Below are positions 36,708-49,759 of a DNA stretch of 64,000 nt, piece by piece. The stretch comes from Phallusia mammillata. Lineage: Eukaryota; Chordata; Ascidiacea; Phlebobranchia; Ascidiidae. Within the stretch, counting starts at the first letter, position 1; every line of letters starts with the position of its first letter. The stretch is taken from positions 43,222 through 107,221 of the forward strand of contig QLIY01000561.1 of assembly GCA_003260075.1 (NCBI GenBank), written 5' to 3'. Both the position numbers and the translations under genes were made by a program. The notes under the pieces were generated by a model, which was not told where the DNA came from, searched no databases, and worked only from the letters and a program-made list of their open reading frames with translations.

Positions 36708-39700
36708 CTTTAGGGTAAATGCAGCGAAATAAACTCAGCACAACATGAACATGAAATCTGCATCAATCTCAAACGAATAAAAAACTTTCTGTTTGATCTG
36801 AAGACTACATCCGCTTTGTCCTCAACAAGTTTTCAGTACACAAAGAGGCGAAAGACTCGCAACACACATAACAAGTGTCACACAAAACGTCGCGCTCGCC
36901 TTGGTCAAACAAAGAAGTTGGGAATGTAATTGAGTGTTACCGAGTGGAGTGCCCTCCAAGCAACTACATCAGCCACTTTTCCCAACGTTTGTGTTAGTGT
37001 CGTGGTTTCTATGGGAAAAGCACTTGGATCGTAGAATCGATTGCGGCTTATGTTTGCCAGCATAACGGTTGCGCGCAATTTTTTGACCCTCTTAAACTTT
37101 TAAAATTCACAGTTGAAGGACAATTGTTTACGCTACTAGGCGATTTTGATTGCGAATAATGTGCAAATCATTTTCTAGCAAGACAGAGTATGGTGTGTTT
37201 TTTACAACAATTCAATTTATTTAAAAAATAGTCCAGTTATTGATCTAAAATTAAGAAAAAATCACACGGTTACTAATTTCTGATAACAGATACAGTTGCA
37301 GCGCTAAAGTCTGCTGAGCAAATTACATCAGTCCTTTGTACATGTGCATTTTTCTTCGACTCGCACTATTAAAAATTAATGCGTGGTTTCAAACAGGCTT
37401 AATTGTTTTCTACCAATGACGACAAAAGCAAGTGCCTTGATGCACTTACGTTCGAATTTCTAAATAACACCATTGATTACCTATTTATTACACACGGAAA
37501 ATAAAATCAACAGGTGTTTGGAGGTGTTAATTTTGCTGTTATGGTGGACTGGTTTAAAATTGAATCCCTGACATTTGGGAATCGATTTTACTATCAATAA
37601 AGGCAAAAAACAATTGGTTCTGCTTGGACACATAAACAAAATAATCTCATGAACAGTTAAACCCTGTGAAAGCTGTGTGTATGATCAACCAGCATAAAAA
37701 GTGACATACAAACTAATATTTAATGGACAGGTTCACAACAATGCTCAACAAATATCCCCAATTTTGCATTCCATCATTCCATATTACAATTCACACACAT
37801 TTCTCTAAATTCTTTCTTTGATCCCTCAAATAATTCCCACACTTTAAGCGCCCTGAACATTACTTAACAAACAAGACCAGGCCTGCCCCTACCCAGTTTT
37901 TGGCGCCTCTCGTATCAAGAAAAGACACACAGTTACCGCAAGGAAATCCCCAAGCTCGCGCCTGTAGGTATCCTTCTAATGTTTAACGTTTGAACAAGGG
38001 TGGGCGGACAGTCGTTTAACTTGAACTGAAGTGCGTAGTTTGATACTGTACGTTTACGATTAGACTTGCACGGAAACAAATTTACCAAATTGCTGTGTAA
38101 CGTGGCACTGGAATACAATAGCAATGAACGTAAGTATTTATACAGTGGGTTAAGACAACTGAGAAAACATTTAACTGACACGTTTTTTTTTAGTGTAAAA
38201 AACACCAGGTAAATATAATTCAATCGAGACAATGAACCGTTAAGTTTGTATTTTCGGAACTGCGACTAATAGCCAATTTTCTGTTTTCAATAAACTTATG
38301 TGCCAAAAAAATCATATTAGCCTGAATCACCACACAGCCTTTTCACACAAAACGCAACCAATCAATGCAGCCTATCATTGGGCCATTTTAATGTGTGCAT
38401 ATTGCTTATTAGTTCACATAAAGATTTACCAATCCTGGATTTTGTATCTTCCACCACACTGTCTAAACGAAAAATCGACACCTACACTTTGTACACTTTT
38501 TAAAAATCACACATCCAGGCCTATAACCTCCAAGCAAGACGCAAACAGTCAATAACCCAGAATACACTGACAATATATTAATGGTTTATGTTCTCGCAGG
38601 ATTTCGCTTCTAACATAATTGCGTCGCTAGAGAAGGGATCCAAAAAAAATTGCCCCTTTCGGGAAAAGAAAACACATGATTAGCGCGATAACATTGATTG
38701 CTTTCGTGTTAATTGGCTCGTCTCATCCGGCAGATTGACATGGTCATTAATTTGTGACAAGGACGCACTATATCCCTATTAGAGATATACGATTCCACTT
38801 CAAACACATACATATCTCAAGAGTATTGGTAAACGTTTACAAAAGCTAGTTAAAACTGCTGATCAAAGTGCGTGAAATACTATCTGGTTAACGCTTTGAC
38901 TAACGATCGTCGTTTAGACACTGCGTCTAGGAGTAGGCTAACCGACTAGCCTACTTCACCACACTACAAGTCAAACTTGTCTAGAAAACAATCGATTTGG
39001 GGTATTTTAACAGATCATTAATAGAATTTGTGCTATACTAAACACAATTCCCTTTCAACTGGAAGACATTCTTACATTTTTAAACATAGCCTACATGATC
39101 GACGCTTCTGAACTACAGTTTGAAAACTGTGTTAGAGAAGGATATACCCGGCAACATGGAAAGTAACTAACGCAACTTCCACGAACTATACTTCATCACA
39201 TTGGATACCGATACTTGCTTCAAGATGTGTGATTCATAGACAGTACAAGGGCCTATAGCCCACGTTTTCTCCCGACATGGTAACTGTAGAAAGTGCACTA
39301 TATATTGTTGCACTGTGATCTTCTAAGAATCACGTCACATTTCGCCTTTGATGAAAAACCCTTAAAATACAGTTACAAGCGGCTCCGTAAATGACCCTAC
39401 ACGAACGTGAAGCCAAAGATCGCTTGACCCTACACAATTCGTCAGAGGGTCATATGAGATCCTACCGGATTGTTATTGCAAAATTCGAGAAGTCGACGGC
39501 GAACGAACAAAAGAACACCGGCGCTTTTCGTTCTTGTTTACAGCAATCGGCAGATGTCAGGAAAAAGAACAGGAATTGAATAGCGTTGCTTGAAATTGTA
39601 CCTTCCATGTATCGCTGTCTGTTTACATCCATCGCCGAATCCCTGATAATGTAACACTCGGCCATTTCAAAGACGGCTAAAGTTAAAAGCATTGTAAACC

Positions 39701-41794
39701 AGCCCAGACAAAACAATGTTTTCGTTAACCTGAACTGACTTAACACTTTCTGTGGCAAACAAGTGACAAAATGCACCCAATTTTTACTTTCTTCATCGGT
39801 AAAAAAAACTAATTTTAAAGCAGTTCGAATAGATCAGCAACGTATAACATCATTTTGGTACAAAACTGCGCCTTATGCAAACCAAACAACAATTTCAACT
39901 TCAATCGGGTCCCACAGCACAAGCATTTTTACAACCAGAAAGAAAATCAAACAAAGACCTATAGGTTAAAAGCCTTTTTTCTAACAACCATGTTGGAAAA
40001 ATTTCAAATTTTCTGGGCGGGGGGGGGGTTGACAAAATATACCCAATTCTTACTTTGTTCTTCGGTAAAAAAAACTAATTTTAAAGCAGTTGGAATAGAT
40101 TAGCAATATATAACATCATTTTGGTACAAAACTGCGCCTTATGCAAACCAAACACCAATTTCAACTTCAATCGGGTCCCACAGCAAGTATTTTTACAACC
40201 AGAAGAAAATCGAACAAAGACCTATAGGTTAAAAGCCTTTTTTGTAACAACCATGTTGCAAAAATTTCAAATTTTCTGGGCGCGTTCATCTGTTGCGAAG
40301 CGACACAAATGAAGAATTTAGCAACTGAAAAAAGCTCCAAAGCCAAGCGTTTTCTGACTACCACTATGCGTTGGTCTTTGCTAAGACCAATAAAGAACAA
40401 ATTGGGACATCTACATCTCACAATGCCTTTTCAGAATTGCCAGTCACCTTGAAAACGGTTGGATACCAAATTGTCCCCCCGCTGGGCAGGAGTCGCTTAG
40501 AAATAAACGCACCGCTCCTAATAGGCTTTAATTCAGGTCTAGAGAAAGTCCCAGCGGGCGCAACAGTTGCTGAAATAATTGCCACGCAGCAACAAAAGTG
40601 CATTGTTTAATAAACATTATTCCATGCTTGTGACTTTGCAGAAGTTTCTTTGACATTTTTTCTGAGATGTGATAACTGTGTCTCTGAATTGATATGGTGC
40701 TGAAATTTTACAGGAAGGGAAAGCTATTTATTACCAACATCTATGTCATGTCATAAATCACAACATTTTTAACAAAAGTATCTGGCTGGTGAAGCTTACT
40801 TCTTGTAAGACCTGCTTTCCGGACAGCCGCATCGTACCAACTGGTTCATTTTTTCACTCACCATAACGCTAATAGCTGTTTCGATATTGTTGACTGTTTC
40901 AGTTTTTCTGATTTACCATGATCTTTTTTACCAAGCAAAGGCTTCTCCATTTCTTAACGACAGACGAATATTTGCAACAGTAAGTTTGAAAACAGAGCGG
41001 TGCTTTTACCAGCCTGCAAACCACCAAACGACAGACTTTTATTAACTGCAGCACGGTTTCCCTTTTTGCTTGGTGTTCGTTTTCATATGTTCAGTCACAA
41101 ATCTTTGTTCATGGAATGCATGTGCACTGGCTTTATGGTTGCTGGGAAGTGGGCGCCAGTTGGTGAACAAAGCCTTACCTGGGTCATTTGCTTTTCAGTA
41201 GTTGCATTTGACTTTTTCCAAGTTAACATTGGTAAAACTAAAATGGTTATAGAAGTGATTAACTTACCAAAAAAATGTGTTTACCATTGAAAACGTTGTG
41301 GGGATTTGCATCAACAACCTGCTTAACTTTCACTGGGGTAAAACTGTACTTTCATACTGAATGTCAGTTGCTTATGCTCTTTGAAAATGCTTCAAGTAGA
41401 CAAACCTTCCTTGGTGATGGAAATTTCAATCAAAACTTTAATAACAATAACCACATTAATGCAGACACTGAAATAAGAAACTCTACGTACTTTAACTCTG
41501 TGTAAACAATGGTTATTAAAGCATCAATTCATTTAATTTTAAAATATAGTTATATATTTTTTTACATTCTCTAAGCGCTTGGTAGCAGCCTGCTACAATC
41601 ATTCCAATGTCATCACATCCGAAAATGCAATAATGCATGCACACAATGATTAGTTCCAATTTGCAAATGACAAATAATTGTTGGCAACATGATCCATATC
41701 CACCATTGGACTCCACTCCTCCACAAGCAACCACAACAGTATCATAGATGGTCAACCTAAAACCTTTAAAAAATCACAAACAAGAAAGGAACCA
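36708..41794. other. Intergenic region, no supported gene
   Basis: Short ORFs only, none with a recognisable domain. One join at 40019-40028 has duplicated flanks of about 250 bp. The INO80C transcript ends toward this region. Confidence 0.5.
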
Positions 41795-43110
41795 TCAAGT
41801 TTGTGCTTTCCGAAGGGCCAAAAGTCCAGTAACTGTGTCACTGGAAAGATGTTGAATTTGGCGATACTCATCAGAATTTGCATAACGTAACTTAGTATGA
41901 GGGTCAGTGTAAAGTGCCTGCAAAAACAAAAAAAAAAGTTGTTCCAAGTATTTTGTCAAATATGAGAATTAGCAAAAAAACACAGAACAAATACCCTAAT
42001 TAGTTATTAAATACCCTAATAGTTGGTAACACGACAAAAATCCAAATAAAACCTGAAAACTAGAATATACGTAGGTGCATCATTCCTGGTTTCAAACATC
42101 CTAACCAAAAACAGTAAGCCAGTACATGTGTTACACTAATATACTGGCTTGTTTGCTTCTGGTTATGAACGAACATCATTACAAAATGCCAAAAAATGAC
42201 TTGAACAACAGTACAGTTATTAGCAACAATAACAAAAAAATGCACAAGCACTCACAGGTAAACCAGACAAATCGGAGTATTTCTTTTTTGGTTTCATTGA
42301 GGCTGGAGCATCAATGCTTGCATCTAAAATAACCCAAAACAGTTTACCATATTGAATGGTGTATTTTGGTTCTTTAAACCTTCAAGCCATTACATGTAAT
42401 TTCTCCTGGAAGGGATTGAGACTTCTGTGTATTCATAATTTGTTTCAAATTTTTCCATATCCTTGTTTGAATAACAAATCCATTTTCTCTGTATTTTGGA
42501 TTTTTAAAGCACAAAGGGTCCTTGGTTATAGCTTCTTGTGTATCTAGCGACAGCAATAACAAAGTTAGGAAATCATCCAAAATGTGTGCATGTCATTGGA
42601 GTTTTGGACAGTTTGCGACAGTAAATTGTTAATCATTAAAATCCTTTTTTGGGGGTTTAAAGACAAAAACGAGAAAACAATATTGTAAAGATTTTTAACA
42701 TGGTTAATCTTGTCATGGTAATGATTATATTTTACACACTGTGTGACACAACTACAAATGGGACCTAATTTTCAAAAAATGTAAGGTTTAGTCCAGTTTT
42801 AGTTAAATAACAATTATGCAGACGCACAATAATATAAATATAATACCATGATTGGGGTCATTGCTTGAACGCGTGTCTTCCCTCTTGTCAACGTTATCAA
42901 TTTCATTTTGGTTCTGCAACAAGAGACATTATTAGAAACTCGAAACTTTGCGAAGAAGAATTCGAAAAGTATTTATCGATGTTCGGTTAAAAAAGTTAAA
43001 CTTACATCGGGATTAATCTTTCTTTTACGACCTCTTGCATTTGTTGACGTTTTAATCGGCTTTTTTCCTTTCCCTTCTGTGGTTTTCTTTGAATTTTTCT
43101 CCATTGGCAT
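41795..43110 (-). CDS. INO80C: INO80 complex subunit C (INO80C / Ies6 homologue)
   Basis: Small subunit of the INO80 ATP-dependent chromatin remodeller, nuclear, which in yeast (Ies6) works with Arp5. Four minus-strand exons: 43110-43006, 42913-42847, 42323-42256, 41917-41795. All have GT-AG borders and matching phases, giving 120 residues. The N-terminus is Lys-rich and disordered. The second half carries the family signature: SIDAPASMKPKKKYSDLSG, then a YL1-type C-terminal domain (YTDPHTKLRYAN, SSDTVTGLLALRKA). Human INO80C is longer, about 190 residues; the difference is in the N-terminal tail and in a segment before SIDAP, so an exon may be missing or the protein is shorter. The start codon is about 0.7 kb from that of TIMELESS on the other strand. 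Identification rests on the conserved C-terminal half. Confidence 0.9.
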
Positions 43111-43832
43111 TGGTAAACAACCACGTGAAAAAAACAAAACAAAAACAATCCGATTTCGTACTTGCCTCGTTCTTACAACAATTACAAGGTCGATGCAGAA
43201 GTAATAATGTTTTTGATAAAACGCAATAAAATGATAATTATGCTACATTTAAAAGGATTCTATATTTATTATTTATATTTTAAGAATTCTTTATCTTTAC
43301 AGAGATTGAAAATTTACTGTTTTGGTAATTTACATTTTATATTTTCAAACTTAATGAACCATGATAATTCTTCGCGCCAAATAACAAAATCCCCCACTCG
43401 TCACAAAGTACAAGGCAGTAAACATTAAATGCACTTTTATTTGTGTTTAAGGCCAATTAGCTAATAAATAAAAGAAATCCCATTGCAAGTGTGTACTGTT
43501 AAGTGTAAGAATAGTGTTGTTAATCCGTAAATAGCAGGAATAACAACTGAAAATAAAATGTTTTTGATGCTGCCCAGAACAAGTTTAATCAACATAAGTT
43601 CTCACAGTCTGAAACAAATTTGACTAGTATGAATTCAGAGCTGTTGGCAACTTGCAATGGGGGGGGGGGGAATAAAAGAAATGCCATCGCAAGTGATTAC
43701 TGTTAAGTGTAAGAATAGTGTTGTAATCCCTAAATAGCAGAAATAACAACTAAAAATAAAATGTTTTGATGCTGCCCAGAACATAAGTTTAATCAACATA
43801 AGTTGTCACAGTCTTAAACAAATTTGACTAGT
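43111..43832. promoter_or_regulatory. Shared divergent promoter region INO80C / TIMELESS
   Basis: About 720 bp as printed separate the two start codons. The region contains a join at 43659-43670 whose flanks repeat about 190 bp, including the TIMELESS start codon (first copy at 43629). The true spacing is therefore about 0.5 kb. No TATA box was recognised. Confidence 0.6.
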
Positions 43833-46800
43833 ATGAATTCAGAGCTGTTGGCAACTTGCAATGCGTTGGGTTATCTTGAAGAAGAAAACTACTTCAAAGA
43901 GGATGACTGCCTGGGTATGTTTTGATTGACAGTAAAAATAAAGCCTTTCAAAATTGTGCAATGTTTTATATGACAATTTTATTTGTATATTCATGTATGG
44001 TCTGCATAGGCTTTACATACATTTATGTTTGGAAGCAGATAAGTAATATGTTTTTCTCTTGCTCTGACAGATAACATCAAATGTTTGATTAAATACCTTC
44101 ACAATGAAGATAGCACCCGGGACATTCGAGTTCAGCTTGGCTCTGCACATGTTGTACAAAATGACCTGATTTCTATATTGTGTCAGTATGTATCTGACAG
44201 TGATTTGTTTCATGCCGTTTTGAGGTAAATAAGTATGTTAACTCTAGCAACATCCACAGCCCTGCAACCTAATCTATTGTGTAATTACTACTGTATTTGG
44301 AACACGATCTGTTTAAAAGTTTAATGATGAAAACAATGCCCCAATAGACGCAAAAATATACAGTATTGTTGTTAAAATTGTTAGCTTTTTGAAAAAAATA
44401 TTACTAGCAAGAAAACATCTGTATTCTCGGTGGAGTGGATTGACTTTTCAAAATTTTTGGTTGTAAGTTCTGTTGTCTTTGCAGGTTAGTAATTAACCTC
44501 ACACAGCCAGCTTTACTTTGCTTTGGTGGTAAAATACCAAAGGATACAGTGATGCATCATCATTACTTGGAAGTTCTACAACATAATCAAGCATATAAAG
44601 AGGTTTGAATGCAGCGGTATGACCTTATTATGAAGCTTTATCCAAAAACTTGAAGTTTGAAATAAAACATTGCTATTAGCTTTATGAATAAAAGATCCAA
44701 CATGAGTTTTTTTTATATCCAGGCATTTGGGAGTCATGAAAAAGTGTGGAAGGTGCTTACGCAGAAAGTTTATGACATCCTGGAAACTGACTGGGAAGAT
44801 CGTCGTCCAGATGAAGGCCTGGTGATTGAACGATTCTTGGTTTTGTTGAGGAATCTTCTGCATGTCCCTCCTACCACTGAAGACACCGAAAGAACATCAG
44901 AGGATATGTCTTCACATGATAAACTGCTATGGTAAGGGCAAGAATATTAACCTAACCTTGGTGGCTTTTCGAACATTTCCGGTCATTGTGTTTTTAAATA
45001 GATCTGAAAGCTATGTTTATTTTGCAACAAACTTGTGTTCGGTTTGGCATTATGGTAATGTGGTGCTTCATTGGGCTATTAGGACAGTACACACTCATAA
45101 TGTGAATTTGATTCATTTTGTACTTACCCTTGGACAAGTATAATTGCCTCACAAAACTCACAAGGGAATGTATATCATTTTTGTGTGATAATTGAGACTG
45201 CTCATGGGGAAGAAAAAAAAATGACCAGAATAAGTGATGAAAGTAACCATTTTAGTACTGTATTTGTCCAGTTATTGTATTATGTGTGCATTAACCATGT
45301 ACTGATAACTAGGCAACTACATGCAGCAGGTGTGGAGTCATTGTTGCTTTACATGAGTGGTTCCAACACAGAACAAGAATTTTCACTTCATTTGATGGAA
45401 ATTATTTGTTTGTTTTTAAAAGAACAGGTATCTTTGTTTTTTGCTCAGTCATCTGACTGGCAACATTGTACCTTGTAACATTGACTTTTGTTTGTAGGAA
45501 GCAGAAACCCTTGCAAAAGCTGGCACTGTGCCAAATGCTGCTGAAAGAGAAAAAGAAGGAAATAAACTACTTGAATTGAGAAGAGCTGAGGATGCGAAAA
45601 GAAAACAAAATCGTGCCAAGATGACACCATGGTAATATTCTTCTATCAGTATTGTCAATGGCACATGTTAGCTGACAAATTTAGCATGCTCAAATCGGTC
45701 TGTGTATTCTTATTACAAATCACTGCAGATATTGATTTCACCAAAAAAATATGGCACTATCAGTGCAGAACAGAAAAAAATAAAGATATGTCATGTTAAT
45801 AAATTGTTAAAAGCCATATTCAGTTGTCAGCAATGTATGTAACTGGAATTGTCTGTTGAGTAGCCGTAAATCCATTTTAGTATTAGTATATACATCTTTA
45901 ATATGGTCAATGGTTTTGATCTGATTTTGTAAGTTTGTATTTGTACAAGCGCCCATGGTACAATGCATAAGATTGCCTTATAGGTTTTAAATTATTTTAA
46001 CTTGTTACGTTTGAACTGCTCTACTTATGTTGTGTAAACATTTTACACAATTGCTATTTCCAGGCACTCAAGGTTTGGAGGTACTTATGTTTGTATGGGA
46101 ACCAAAGCTTTAGCTGATGAAAAGGATGTTATTCTGCATAAGTCAGTTAAACATTGTGAGAAGATGTCATTTGATGAAGGAAAAGCTAAAGTGAAAAAGG
46201 CAAGAAATCGACGGGCATTAGTTGATGATTCAATCAAAAGGTATATATGTAATAAAAACTGAATTTTAAAACATTGAAGCATATATTTAGGTACTGCCTG
46301 TTCCAAGTATTCAAACTAAATACAGTCCAGTTTTTGTTAAAAAAGGGGGGGGGGGTACCTGTTCCAAGTATTCAAACTAAATACAGTCCAGTTTTTGTTA
46401 AAAAAAATTTCAAATTTGTACAATCATGTTTTAGGCGGTCATCTGGAAACATTCGCATAATGTTGAAATCCTTTTGCAATGGATTGCTTGAAAACAGTTA
46501 CAACATGTTTATGCGAGCAGTTAAAGACCGGATAACAAGAGAAAAGGCCCAAGATCAAGATGAAACTTATTATTTCTGGACAATGAGCTTCTTCCTTGAA
46601 TTCAATAGGTTTGCGTTTTATTAGTTGTTTTGGGTAATTTATCTAAATAAATGTTAATCAAGGTTATTTAGCTATGTAGGTTGGACATTTAGTCATTTAG
46701 ACTGAACTGAACAAAATGATACCAATCTAGGTGTATTATATATGTGTACCCATCATGCAGCTTGTTACAGTGAGACATTTTCATACCTCCCACTGAATCA

Positions 46801-49692
46801 GTATCTAACTGACATATGTACAAAAAAAGTTGGCACAAAACCATTGTTATTTATTGAATGCCTGTTTGCAACATATTGCTTAACTTAATACAAATCCTGG
46901 TAAAGTTATTCTGGGAATCTGTCCCTGTTCTGTTGTCGCAAAGATTTCCACCTTTCATGCTTTTACGGTTTTATCTTTCGTGCGTTTCTTATCTTTGACT
47001 GCGTGTTCTGTCAGTTTAGTCTGTTGGGCTTTCAATTGAGGATTGATTGTGTGTGCGAAGGAACTAGAAGCTTTTTCTATCTGTAATGCCTTTTCTAATT
47101 GTTATCCCTTTTATTGCTCTCTAGACACTGAAGATGCTTTTTAGTGAAACTAATTTGTTTTTACAACACTGATTTTAGCCTGGAAATAAATATTTCCTGA
47201 ACTTGTAACTTGGGGGGGGGGGGGGGGGGGGGGGGGGGGCAAAAGCTTTTTCTATCTGTAATGCCTTTTCTAATTGTTATCCGTTTTATTGCTCTCTAGA
47301 CACTGAAGATGCTTTTTAGCGAAACTAATTTGTTTTTACAACACTGTCAACACTGATTTTAGCCTGGAAATAAATGTTTCCTGAACTTGTAACTTAATAC
47401 AAGTTTTGTTATTCGTAGTTCACAACACTACATAATTCACTTTTTAAAATCTTTTAAATTTGTGAAAAAGTTTACTTTTTTTTGTTTTCAGGCAGGGGGG
47501 GGGGCTTTTTCAAATCTTTTAAATTTGTGAAAAAGTTTACTTTTTTTTGTTTTCAGGCATAACAACTTTCGAATCGAGCTTGTGTCTGAAACCATGCAAC
47601 TTTCTACACTTCACTTTCTTGATACACAGATGGTAAATTATATTGAGTTGATGACGGTTGACAAGCATGAAGCTGCAGCTTGGGGAAAACGGTAAATTAT
47701 CTCCCAAACTCTGATGACTGTGAACGTTTAGATAACACCAATGTTTTCCATTGTTGGTTCAGGAAATTAGGGTTAAATTAAAATGTGCCAAGCTTCAAAA
47801 AGCAAGTTTACTTTTTTGTCAACCTAAGATGCATTTGCAAGAAACAATTTTTTGTTTTTTGTTCACCTAGGATGCATTTGGCTTTGCGATGTTACTATGA
47901 GTTCCTCATGACTGTTTATGTAATGGAAACATCAAATGATTCTTCATTAAACAAAAGTGCAAGAGTACTAATGAGTAAGAAAACAGTTTATTTACCTCTA
48001 AATTTAAATAGCTATTAAGTAAAAAGAAATTCATATTTTACATTTCATTTTGACACCTTTCTCTGTTATACATATATACACAAAATCTTTGAATTAGAAC
48101 ATGCGTCATTCTTGCAGACAATATTTTCTATGTGGTGGAATACCGTGAAATTTTTCTCACTCTATTACGCAAGTTTGATGAACGCAAGCAAACCAGAGCA
48201 TTTCTTAAAGATGTGGCTAAAGCCACACACCTCTTCCTCAAGATGTTTGAAAACTTCTGCAAGTATGCAACTTAAATCTACTGTACTGTTCAATTAAACT
48301 TAAAGGACCATTTAACACATTTCACAATAAAACTTAGAGAAGCTTTGTGGACGTTTTCACCTTGAAAAATGTAGTGGGTCGACATGGATATGTTTCATAT
48401 ACAAACAACTTTGGGGGGGGGGCAGCAGCTTTGTGGAGGTTTTCACCTTTAAAAATGTAGTGGGTCGACATGGATATGTTTCATATACAAACAACTTTTT
48501 CTGTGAAACCAATCTTTTCAAAGGTTTTGCAGGTTTTTTTACCACAACTGTTTCAAAATACAAAGGTCTTTTATACCCAATTAAAGTAAAGCTTAGTCAA
48601 TTGGATTTTGTTCCTGTGTATATGTCAGCTTTGTTTTGTTGCTCAAATAAATAAATGCTGTATTCAGAGACAAGAAAGTTGTTGTGGAGACAAAGGTGAG
48701 AGGTCCTGGCAAAAAGCGGAGAAAGAAAAAGACAGCAGCGGCCCAGGAACGCAAAACCTTTACTGAAGAAGAAAAAGCTGCAAAGTGGGGTGAAATCCAA
48801 AACTCTGTGACTGAAGCTGTCAAGGTAAACCTCCAATTCAATATGTAACCAATGGTTTTGGTTCAAAATGGTTTGTTTGAGAATTTCATCATTTTAAGCT
48901 TTAAAGGTTTACCCAAGTAAGGCAAGAGGTTCCACTTACCATTCAGACACAAACACCTTAAGTTGCACAAATTTTGGTTCACTGTCTAAAGGACAAAGTT
49001 TCCAAAAAACATGCTCTTTTAACAGCACACTGGCAGGCCAAAAGAAACACTTTGACATTTCAATAATCATTTCCCAATTTCCCAACAAAAAGCCTTACTT
49101 TATGCTTTTACATTACCTTGTATTATGTTGTGTAGCCAGTCTCTTTAGATACATTTCTTTTTAGTATCATAAAGCAGTTGCCTTTGTTCTTTAAACAGGT
49201 GTCAAAAGACATTGAATCTTCAAATTCGGCAATACCTTCTGTGTTCGATCCTACCTCAGACATATCCGAAGAAATGCAACAACAGCAAACCCTACTTAGA
49301 ACTCAATGTCATTTGTTGGATGGAGAAACTGAACAAGCTGTTCAAGTTCTTCGAACTGCGAGGTATTTTCACCACAGTAGGCAAAATATTCTTTTTGTAA
49401 GTTTGCAGCATAATTTTAGGGGGGGGGGGAGTACTTAAGTGTAGTGTTGTACTTAGTTGTTTATCACTGCTAATGTATTTGCCATGGTCCGGGTACAGTC
49501 GTGCACACAAACATGCCGAAAAATGTAATCTCCACGTGATAGCAAAAAAGATATGCGTAAACTGGTGGAACTTTTTTCCAATTTTGTGCTGTCCAAAGCA
49601 AATATTGGCATAAAGTTCCAGCATTCTTATGGTGTACATCGACGTTCGGTACTCGCATGTTGGTATCGAAAACTGAGACAAAATATTTCGAT

Positions 49693-49759
<67 letters not shown>

